Positions 6,106-12,379 of a stretch of 15,823 nt of DNA are shown in pieces. This stretch comes from Waddlia sp964635295. Lineage in GTDB: Bacteria > Chlamydiota > Chlamydiia > Chlamydiales > Waddliaceae. The position numbers were made by a program, and so were the translations under genes. The notes under the pieces were generated by a model. That model searched no databases and was not told where the DNA came from. It worked only from the letters and a program-made list of their open reading frames with translations. The stretch is taken from NCBI GenBank assembly GCA_964635295.1, contig CAZWOB010000050.1, positions 1-15,823 on the forward strand, in the 5' to 3' direction. Each line of letters starts with the position of its first letter. The first letter of the stretch is position 1.

Positions 6106-8271
6106 ATGAGTTATTTGGAAGAATTCCAAAACCAAATCAACAATCGAGACTTTCATAAATTTTTTCAACTATGGGAAGAGTACTGCACAAACGATGAAGT
6201 GGACAGCGAAGAGTTCATTGCTCTTCTCGACATGATCAAAAACTCCGACTTTAACACCTTGTTCGGGCAATTCGCCGAAACCGCTTTACCCTTGTGGCAA
6301 TGCATTAAGGACGAAGATGAGTCCTATCAAGTCCTGAAAAGGATTCTAGACCTGCAAACGACCAATTCTCCCCTACTGGCAGACACGGCGATTGCCATGC
6401 TGACCAAACGCTACGGCTCCGACCCTAAGTTCAAAGAGAAGCTTCGTCAGATCGGTCTGCGCACGCAGACAAACTTTCAAAGGGCTATTTCAAATTATGA
6501 GCTTCTCTCTCATATGGCGAAAGGAAAATTCGTATACCATACAAGCGGTTGGGGAACCGGCGAGATCATGGACCTTTCCCTGATCAGGGAACAAATTGCA
6601 GTCGAATTTGAAAATGTCACAGGGATCAAGCACCTGTCATTCGAAAACGCATTCAAAACGCTTATCCCCTTGCACGACGAGCATTTCCTTGCCCGCCGCT
6701 TCGCTGATCCCGACTTATTGGAAAGGCAGGCTAAAGAAGACCCTCTAGAGGTGATCAAGGCTTTATTACGTGACCTCGGCCCAAAAACCGCCGGCGAGAT
6801 CAAAGACGAGCTATGCGTGCTCGTGATCCCCGAATCTGAATGGAGCCGGTGGTGGCAGGGAGCAAGGGCGCGCCTGAAAAAAGATACGATGGTCGCAACC
6901 CCAAGCACCCTGAAAAATCCCTTTATCCTCCGAAAGAAAGAGCTTTCGCATGAAGACGAACTGCATCGGGAGATTGAAAAACAGACCGCTGTCGATGATA
7001 TCGTGCAGACCACCTACACCTATGTCAGGGATCTTCCTCATGTACTAAGGAAGCAGGAAGTTAAAGACACGTTGAAGGACAAATTGATCGGTCTACTTTC
7101 CGCTGAAATGCTGTCCTCGGCCCAAGAGCTTCAAATCTGCATTTTTCTGGAAACCCTGTTCGGTCATCAGATCGAAGGGAAGTCTGTCAAAGATTTCATT
7201 CAGTCAATGGACAATATCGAAGACATTCTCAATTCCATGGATATCGTCGCGTTTAAAAAACGCGCCTTGACAATGATTCGGGAAAGCAGAGAAGACTGGC
7301 CCGAGCTATTCGCCTCCTTGCTTTTCTCTATCCACCAAAACCCCTTGCGCGACTATATTTTTCAGGAAATGCAATCGGGAGAATCCCGGGAATTGTTGAT
7401 GAAAAAGCTCAACACCCTGCTGAGACACCCGGAAAAACATCCCGAGATCTTTGTCTGGTATTTCCAAAAGATCTGCAAGAAAAACCCAGGGAACATCCCT
7501 TTCTCCAACAAAGAAGGACAATGTCAGTTCTTTGAGGCCTTTTTGATCCTGCTCCATCGGATTGAGCATGACAGCGAATGGAAGGATCTTGTCAAAAAAA
7601 TGTACAACATTTTGACTGCCAAGAGATTCGAAGTTGTCCGAAATCTCATTGAGGGAACCACCTTTGAATTCATCAAAGAGTTCTTGCTCCTTGTCGCCAA
7701 AGTGCACGCATTTTCCGATCACGATAAGAAGATCATGCGTTCGCTCGCTCAAGTCGTGCATCCTTCCCTGGCTCCTACCAGGACGAAGTCGATCACTGAC
7801 GACTCCTCGGTCTTATGGGCAACCGAAGATGGGTATCGTAAAACCCAGGAAAGGGTCAAACATATTGCGACAGTCGAAATGGTTGAGAACGCAAAAGAAG
7901 TGGAAGAGGCGCGTTCGCATGGCGACCTCAGGGAAAACTCCGAATACAAGTTCGCTTGTGAAAAACGCTCCCGACTCCAGTCCGAAATGAAAATGCTATC
8001 CAAACAGTTAAACTCTGCAAGGGTCCTGACCCCTGAAGATATCGATCCTTCGGTCGTCGGTGTCGGATGCGTTGTCAGCGTAGAGGGATCTAACGGCTCT
8101 AATGAAGAATTTACGATCCTGGGCCCCTGGGAAGCGGATGTTGATCATGGAATCATCTCCTACCAATCGCAAATTGCCCAAGCAATGAGTGGCCATAAAA
8201 TTGGAGATTCATTTACATTCAAAGACGATGAATACAAGATCACAGCTTTGAAAAGCGTCTTTGAAGGATAG
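6106..8271 (+). CDS. greA: Transcript cleavage factor GreA with long N-terminal extension (chlamydial type)
   Basis: The product is 721 residues, far longer than the 158 of E. coli GreA but close to what I recall for the chlamydial protein (about 715). The last ~157 residues are a complete GreA: a coiled coil with the acidic tip HGDLRENSEY, where D607 and E610 match the catalytic D41 and E44 of E. coli, then the FKBP-like domain with FTILGPWEADVDHGIISYQS and MSGHKIGDSF. It enters the RNA polymerase secondary channel and stimulates cleavage of backtracked RNA. The first ~560 residues are mostly helical, with a recognisable block near 140-205 (GWGTGEIMDL, IAVEFENV, HLSFENAFKTLIPLHDEHFL); long GreA proteins also occur in spirochaetes, and the role of this part is not established. 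ATG 6106 follows GGGTAGG. It is first in a cluster with rdgB 4 bp downstream. Confidence 0.95.
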   Translation: MSYLEEFQNQINNRDFHKFFQLWEEYCTNDEVDSEEFIALLDMIKNSDFNTLFGQFAETALPLWQCIKDEDESYQVLKRILDLQTTNSPLLADTAIAMLTKRYGSDPKFKEKLRQIGLRTQTNFQRAISNYELLSHMAKGKFVYHTSGWGTGEIMDLSLIREQIAVEFENVTGIKHLSFENAFKTLIPLHDEHFLARRFADPDLLERQAKEDPLEVIKALLRDLGPKTAGEIKDELCVLVIPESEWSRWWQGARARLKKDTMVATPSTLKNPFILRKKELSHEDELHREIEKQTAVDDIVQTTYTYVRDLPHVLRKQEVKDTLKDKLIGLLSAEMLSSAQELQICIFLETLFGHQIEGKSVKDFIQSMDNIEDILNSMDIVAFKKRALTMIRESREDWPELFASLLFSIHQNPLRDYIFQEMQSGESRELLMKKLNTLLRHPEKHPEIFVWYFQKICKKNPGNIPFSNKEGQCQFFEAFLILLHRIEHDSEWKDLVKKMYNILTAKRFEVVRNLIEGTTFEFIKEFLLLVAKVHAFSDHDKKIMRSLAQVVHPSLAPTRTKSITDDSSVLWATEDGYRKTQERVKHIATVEMVENAKEVEEARSHGDLRENSEYKFACEKRSRLQSEMKMLSKQLNSARVLTPEDIDPSVVGVGCVVSVEGSNGSNEEFTILGPWEADVDHGIISYQSQIAQAMSGHKIGDSFTFKDDEYKITALKSVFEG

Positions 8272-8275
8272 GATA

Positions 8276-8902
8276 ATGGAACTGATTTTAGCCTCGCATA
8301 ATCTCCACAAGATCAGGGAGTTCAGGGAGATGCTCAAGAGCCTGGAGAGCATTGATGTCATCTCCCTAAGAAATTTTCCCGACTATCAGCTTCCAGAAGA
8401 AACTGGAGAGACCTTCCAGGAAAATGCAGACCTGAAAGCTTTAGATGCCGCTAAAACCTTGAACGCCATTGTTTTAGCCGATGATTCAGGTCTTGTCGTT
8501 CCTGCGCTGAACGGAGAGCCTGGCGTTTACTCGGCAAGGTACGCAGGATCTGATGCAACAGATAAGGAAAACCGCGACAAACTGCTGAAAGCAATGGAAG
8601 GGTTGGAAGATCTCGAGAGATCTGCTTATTTCGAGTGCTGCATTACGATCGCAGGTCCTGAAGGGATATTGAAAACTGTCCGCGCTACTTGTGAAGGATT
8701 GATCGGATATGAGGAAAAGGGAAGAAATGGGTTCGGTTACGATCCCATTTTCATCAAACACGATTACGATAAAACATTTGCAGAGCTTGATGAACAAACC
8801 AAAAACCGTATCTCACACAGGCGAAAGGCTTTAGATAAAGTTCTTGGATTTATCGAAACAAAGATCGCAAATGCTGAGAACCTATCCGGTCAAGAAGGTT
8901 GA
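8276..8902 (+). CDS. rdgB: dITP/XTP pyrophosphatase (RdgB/HAM1 family)
   Basis: The product is 208 residues (family about 195-205), hydrolysing dITP, dUTP-like deaminated purine nucleotides and XTP to the monophosphate and pyrophosphate so that they are not built into DNA or RNA. Family motifs run in order: ILASHNLHKIREF (4-16), ETFQENADLKALDAA (45-59), LADDSGLVVPALNGEPGVYS (67-86) with catalytic D70, RNGFGYDPIF (150-159), TFAEL and the final SHRRKA (180-185). ATG 8276 is chosen over an in-frame TTG 15 bp upstream because it gives the canonical N-terminus and has GAAGGATAGG just before it. The gene begins 4 bp after greA, so the two are almost surely co-transcribed. The C-terminal 15 residues extend past the usual end. 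Confidence 0.96.
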   Translation: MELILASHNLHKIREFREMLKSLESIDVISLRNFPDYQLPEETGETFQENADLKALDAAKTLNAIVLADDSGLVVPALNGEPGVYSARYAGSDATDKENRDKLLKAMEGLEDLERSAYFECCITIAGPEGILKTVRATCEGLIGYEEKGRNGFGYDPIFIKHDYDKTFAELDEQTKNRISHRRKALDKVLGFIETKIANAENLSGQEG

Positions 8903-8918
8903 TCTCGATCATTTTTTT
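8900..8918 (+). terminator. Possible weak intrinsic terminator after rdgB
   Basis: The rdgB stop is part of a short dyad (TGATC, then GATCA) followed directly by seven Ts at 8912-8918. The stem is only 4-5 bp with a tiny loop and low GC, so it would be weak at best. It would separate greA-rdgB from the following nuclease gene, which has its own -10-like box. Confidence 0.25.
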
Positions 8919-8956
8919 CTCTAACCACTGAATCACTCTTTCTTTTATTGTACCCG

Positions 8957-8962
8957 TATAAT
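8957..8962 (+). promoter_or_regulatory. Candidate -10 box upstream of the YacP-like gene
   Basis: A perfect TATAAT stands 18 bp before the start codon. I see no acceptable -35 hexamer at 16-18 bp spacing (the sequence there is CACTCT), and a start near 8969 would leave a leader of only about 11 nt. Treat it as a weak candidate in an AT-rich spacer. Confidence 0.3.
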
Positions 8963-8979
8963 TCTATTTAGGGTGGTTG

Positions 8980-9633
8980 ATGCATTATTACATTGATGGC
9001 TACAACTTGATGTTCCGGATGTCCATCACAAAGGATTCGTTGCAGGAAGAACGGGAAAAGTTCATTGCCGACCTCTATGAAAAGATCCGGGTCGTTGGTC
9101 TTGATGTCACCATTGTATTTGATGCCCAATACCATGAAGGGCTCGGATCGCGCACTCATCTTGACTTTCTTGAAATCTGCTTCACTGATGAAGGGGAAAC
9201 AGCAGATGATTACATCATCAACGAGTTAGGATCGACTCCCAACCCCCGAGAAGAGATCGTCGTCACCTCTGATAACAATCTCGCCTGGCGCGCTCGTCGC
9301 ACGCATGCCAAATCCGAAAAGGTCGAAGATTTCATGCGATGGCTGGACCATCGTTTCCGAAAGAAAAAGAAAGAGCTTCCCAAAGACTATGTACCGGAGG
9401 AACCCCCAAAGATCTCTTTGCCCGATGAAGTCTTTGAAACGTTCGAAAAAGGGGAAGTCGATCAAGCCGACAGCAATTATCTGAAGATATTTGAGAAAAA
9501 ATTCGAAGAAACGGAGCCGAAGAAAGCTGTTTCCAAGCCTAAAAAAGCGATCGACTCGGGTATTCCCAGGGAAAGTGAAATGGAACGATGGCAACGTCTG
9601 TTTGAAAACAATTTGGACAACGGAGAGTCTTGA
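8980..9633 (+). CDS. NYN-domain ribonuclease, YacP/Rae1 family
   Basis: The product is 217 residues from ATG 8980, which follows AGGGTGG; an in-frame TTG stands directly before it. Residues 1-125 form a PIN-like NYN fold: HYYIDGYNLMF (2-12), VTIVFDAQYHEG (43-54), TADDYIINEL (74-83), VVTSDNNLAWRARR (94-107). Acidic residues D6, D48, D76/D77 and D98 sit where a metal-dependent nuclease site would be. In Bacillus subtilis the family member Rae1 cleaves mRNA in the ribosomal A site; the same job here is inference. After residue 128 comes a charged tail of about 90 residues, including RKKKKE and many K/E pairs, which makes the protein longer than the ~170-residue Bacillus homologue. It follows rdgB by 77 bp and precedes tRNA-Ala. 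Confidence 0.85.
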   Translation: MHYYIDGYNLMFRMSITKDSLQEEREKFIADLYEKIRVVGLDVTIVFDAQYHEGLGSRTHLDFLEICFTDEGETADDYIINELGSTPNPREEIVVTSDNNLAWRARRTHAKSEKVEDFMRWLDHRFRKKKKELPKDYVPEEPPKISLPDEVFETFEKGEVDQADSNYLKIFEKKFEETEPKKAVSKPKKAIDSGIPRESEMERWQRLFENNLDNGES

Positions 9634-9658
9634 TTCTTATCGACCTTTCCGATAAAAT
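9630..9658 (+). promoter_or_regulatory. Probable promoter of tRNA-Ala, overlapping the upstream stop codon
   Basis: TTGATT (9630-9635, 4 of 6) and TAAAAT (9653-9658, 5 of 6) are spaced by 17 bp. Transcription would begin near 9665, about 8 nt before the mature tRNA. The -35 hexamer overlaps the TGA of the YacP-like gene (9631-9633). Confidence 0.5.
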
Positions 9659-9672
9659 GATTGATCCTTTGC

Positions 9673-9745
9673 GGGGCGTTAGCTCAGTTGGTAGAGCGCA
9701 ACAATGGCATTGTTGAGGTCAACGGTTCGACTCCGTTACGCTCCA
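9673..9745 (+). tRNA. tRNA-Ala (anticodon GGC)
   Basis: A 73-nt cloverleaf can be drawn by hand. Acceptor GGGGCGT/ACGCTCC has one G-T pair; D-stem GCTC/GAGC encloses AGTTGGTA; anticodon stem CAACA/TGTTG has loop ATGGCAT with anticodon GGC at 9706-9708; variable loop AGGTC; T-stem AACGG/CCGTT has loop TTCGACT; discriminator A at 9745. It reads GCC (and GCU by wobble) as alanine. The 3' CCA is not encoded and must be added by the nucleotidyltransferase. No clear terminator follows. Confidence 0.97.
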
Positions 9746-9789
9746 TTTTCATCATCTCACATCTGTTGGTCACTTGACTTTATCTTCAA

Positions 9790-9884
9790 TCTTTGAGTCT
9801 TTGCGACTTTGTGTTTAGAATTTTCCCTTTATCACAAACCGTTAAAGATAAAAAAATGAACACAAAGAAACTAAGACACAAAGA
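9790..9884. repeat. Imperfect inverted repeat built of ACACAAAGA-type units
   Basis: The left arm 9790-9815 and right arm 9859-9884 are inverted copies matching at 21 of 26 positions, with a 43-bp loop; near its centre TTTATC (9828-9833) and GATAAA (9847-9852) can also pair. The right arm contains an 11-bp direct repeat ACACAAAGAAA (9860-9870 and 9876-9886). No open reading frame covers it. It fills the middle of the 279-bp spacer between the tRNA and the aminotransferase (9746-10024), which otherwise holds only the promoter. It resembles dispersed palindromic repeats with CACAAAGACACAAAG-like units known from several bacterial genomes; that is recollection, not a search. Confidence 0.6.
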
Positions 9885-9963
9885 AATTCACCGACATTGG
9901 TGACGCTTAGTTAACTCCTCAGACACAGATATATTCAATTTTCTCGACCATAACGTGTTTCCC

Positions 9964-9992
9964 TCGACATTTCCAACACTCTTAATTATGAT
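9964..9992 (+). promoter_or_regulatory. Probable sigma70-type promoter of aminotransferase-mreC
   Basis: TCGACA (9964-9969, 5 of 6) and TATGAT (9987-9992, 5 of 6) are spaced by 17 bp. Transcription would start near 9999, giving a leader of about 26 nt before the ATG at 10025. The ribosome-binding region (CGGAAATAGTGAG) is weak. Confidence 0.6.
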
Positions 9993-10024
9993 TATGTTTC
10001 CATTGTGAATACGGAAATAGTGAG

Positions 10025-11221
10025 ATGGCTGCATTTGATAAACTCGAAGAAGTTCCTGGCGACCCCATTTTAGATCTAACACTGGCTTATCAAAACGATG
10101 AGCGCACCTCCAAAGTCAACTTGGGCGTTGGAGCCTACAAGGATTCAGAAGGGCACCCCCTTGTGTTGAACTGCGTGCGAAAGGCTGAACAGCTCATCAT
10201 CGATCAACATCTGAATAAAGAATATCTTCCGATTCGAGGATTGAAGTCGTATATTGACGCCTCCATCGAGCTTGTCTTCGGCAAAGATTGCGACCCAAGC
10301 CGCATTTTTGGAGCGCAGACCTTGGGAGGGACCGGTGCCTTGAGAATCGCCGGTGAGTTTCTAAAGAGAAATGAGATCTGCTCCACCATTTACCTTTCCG
10401 ATCCCACCTGGGGCAATCACCTGTCCATCTTTCGAAGCGCGGGACTAACAATCGATACCTACAATTATTACGACCCCCTCAACCATGGGGTCAATTTCCA
10501 AGCGCTTCGCGACTCTGTCAACCGCATTCCATCCGGGTCCGCTATTTTGCTGCAGCCTTGCTGCCACAACCCCACGGGAACCGATCCCACATTCTCCCAA
10601 TGGGAAGAACTTTGCCAGCTGATCAAAGAGAAGAAAATCATCCCTTTCCTGGACCTGGCCTATCAGGGTTTTGATAAGGGAGTTGAGGAAGACGCAAAAG
10701 TTGTCAGACTGTTCGCCCAGAATTTTTCTGAGATGATCGTCGCGAGCTCTTATTCAAAAAATCTCGGTCTGTACGGGGAAAGGGTCGGACACCTTTCGAT
10801 TGTCTGCGAAAATGAAAAAAGCGCAAGCATCGTCGGCAGCCAGGTCAAACGGATCATCCGAAGCAATTATTCAATGCCTCCGTTGCACGGCGGAAGGATT
10901 GTTTCGACGATCTTGAACTCCGAACCCCTCCGAAATGAATGGGAGGAAGAATTGGGAAATATCCGCTCCCGCATTCAAGAGACGAGAAAAAACCTTGTGT
11001 CCGGCCTTAACGCCAGAGGCGGAAACCAGGCCTATCAATATCTTTCCCATCAAACCGGGATGTTCTCATTTTCCGGAATGAATTCCGATCAGGCCCACCG
11101 TCTGAAAGAAGAAAAAGGGATCTACATGTTGAAAAACGGAAGAATCAACATTGCCGGACTGAACCCCAACAATCTTGACTACTTTATCGATTCGATCCTA
11201 TCCGTACAAGAAACACCATGA
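10025..11221 (+). CDS. Class I aspartate/aromatic-amino-acid aminotransferase
   Basis: The product is 398 residues, the usual length for the AspC/TyrB branch (about 396). It is a PLP enzyme exchanging the amino group between glutamate and aspartate or aromatic keto acids. N-terminal VNLGVGAYKD (31-40), QTLGGTGALR (98-107), SDPTWGNH (125-132), QPCCHNPTG with N182, LDLAYQGF with D210 and Y213, and SYSKNLGLYGERVG with PLP lysine K245 and R253 are all present. The C-terminal NGRINIAGLN carries the arginine that binds the substrate carboxylate. The orthologue in C. trachomatis is annotated tyrB (CT637, from memory); substrate choice between AspC and TyrB activity cannot be read from the sequence. 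Its stop overlaps the mreC start by 4 bp. Confidence 0.94.
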   Translation: MAAFDKLEEVPGDPILDLTLAYQNDERTSKVNLGVGAYKDSEGHPLVLNCVRKAEQLIIDQHLNKEYLPIRGLKSYIDASIELVFGKDCDPSRIFGAQTLGGTGALRIAGEFLKRNEICSTIYLSDPTWGNHLSIFRSAGLTIDTYNYYDPLNHGVNFQALRDSVNRIPSGSAILLQPCCHNPTGTDPTFSQWEELCQLIKEKKIIPFLDLAYQGFDKGVEEDAKVVRLFAQNFSEMIVASSYSKNLGLYGERVGHLSIVCENEKSASIVGSQVKRIIRSNYSMPPLHGGRIVSTILNSEPLRNEWEEELGNIRSRIQETRKNLVSGLNARGGNQAYQYLSHQTGMFSFSGMNSDQAHRLKEEKGIYMLKNGRINIAGLNPNNLDYFIDSILSVQETP

Positions 11222-12249
11222 GTTCAAGAAAAATTTCTCCTAAACCCTTTCTCCAGCTGCTTGCAGTGTTGCTGCTTCTGTTAAGCCTCTCAAAAACGAC
11301 CACAGAAAGGATTCAAGGAACAAGTGTTGCCATCCTTGCCCCCACATGGAACCAAATGGCGATCATCAAGCAAGGGATCCAGCACCTGACCGAGGAAACA
11401 TTCAAAGAGCCCGACGGTGAAACTTACTACGTCAATGAAGAGATCCAAAAACTCCGACTGGAAAACCAACTGCTGCGAAATGAGATCGGAAAGCTCGAAG
11501 AGCTCCTCAGGCAAGAGCAGTTCTTAGAAGAAGCGCAGACAGCAACTCCCTTGCATCTTTTAAGGCAAAACGAAAGGGAGATCATCATGAGCAAACAGTT
11601 GCAGTCTGTTCCGGCTCAAGTCATTTTTCGGTCAAGCGGATCATGGGACAGCGTATTGTGGATCAATGCAGGAGAGGCGCACAATCAAAAGCTCGGAAAG
11701 CAGATCATTTCCCTCAACAGCCCGGTCGTCGTCGGGACGACCGTCGTCGGCGTGATCGACTATGTTGGACACAAACAAAGCCGCGTCAGGCTGATTACCG
11801 ATCCTTCTCTGAACCCTTCTGTCAGAGCTGTCCGTTCCATTGATGAGCGCACCTGGTATCTTGCGAAAGGAGAGTTAAAGGGGAGTTCGCTTTCTCAATA
11901 CCGAACAAAAATCGGAAACCTCATCGGAACCGGATTCAACTACGATTTCCCCGATCATGAAGGCCCGGCAAGAGATTTGAGAAGCGGGGCTGTGATCGGA
12001 AGCGAATCGGAAGCGTACCCACCCCTTCCGATCATTCTCCCAAAAGACCTGCTGATCACCACCGGAATGGACGGAGTTTTTCCTCCAGGTCTCTCAGTGG
12101 CCACAGTTACCCGGGTGAACATGCTGAAAGAAGGCGATTATTACTACGATATCGAAGCCGAACCTTGCTGCAACTTTTTAGACCAGGTCACGCTCGTATC
12201 CGTACTTCCCTCTCAAGGGTTCAATCCTGAAGATCAACCCTCCCACTAG
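11218..12249 (+). CDS. mreC: Rod shape-determining protein MreC-like
   Basis: The product is 343 residues. A short cytoplasmic start (SRKISPKP) leads into one hydrophobic segment at about 11-24 (FLQLLAVLLLLLSL), a coiled coil at about 70-106 rich in heptad leucines (EEIQKLRLENQLLRNEIGKL), and the MreC beta domains: SWDSVLWINAGEAHNQKLG (142-160), SPVVVGTTVVGVIDYVG, RVRLITDPSLNPSVRAVR (189-206) and LLITTGMDGVFPPGLSVATV. MreC sits in the inner membrane with its bulk in the periplasm and organises the elongation-type peptidoglycan machinery with MreB. It is somewhat longer than many homologues because of the region at about 225-265. It overlaps the aminotransferase stop (ATGA), as expected for co-translation. 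No mreD is adjacent. Confidence 0.88.
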   Translation: MSSRKISPKPFLQLLAVLLLLLSLSKTTTERIQGTSVAILAPTWNQMAIIKQGIQHLTEETFKEPDGETYYVNEEIQKLRLENQLLRNEIGKLEELLRQEQFLEEAQTATPLHLLRQNEREIIMSKQLQSVPAQVIFRSSGSWDSVLWINAGEAHNQKLGKQIISLNSPVVVGTTVVGVIDYVGHKQSRVRLITDPSLNPSVRAVRSIDERTWYLAKGELKGSSLSQYRTKIGNLIGTGFNYDFPDHEGPARDLRSGAVIGSESEAYPPLPIILPKDLLITTGMDGVFPPGLSVATVTRVNMLKEGDYYYDIEAEPCCNFLDQVTLVSVLPSQGFNPEDQPSH

Positions 12250-12324
12250 TAATTATTTCCTTCTTCGAAATACTATATCTACCATTTTTTAGTTCTTTCC
12301 ACACTAATTATCAATTACTTACGT

Positions 12325-12343
12325 AAATTAAATATTAATTTAT
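12325..12343. repeat. AT-only dyad in the mreC/acyl-CoA synthetase spacer
   Basis: TAAATTAA and TTAATTTA form a perfect 8-bp inverted repeat around a 3-bp centre. The whole 130-bp spacer (12250-12379) is strongly AT-rich and must carry the promoter of the following gene, but I find no convincing paired -35/-10. The dyad could be an operator or simply chance in AT-rich DNA; there is no T-run that would make it a terminator. Confidence 0.3.
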
Positions 12344-12379
12344 AGATTTTACACCCCAATTTATGGTAACTATTGAGAT

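Noticed and set aside
7306..7761. 151-codon minus-strand frame within greA
   Set aside because: Antisense to a continuous, collinear GreA reading frame and without any familiar motif.
9746..10024. CRISPR array or attachment site next to the tRNA
   Set aside because: There are only two direct copies of an 11-bp unit and no regular spacers, and I see no repeat of the tRNA 3' end in the window and no integrase gene.
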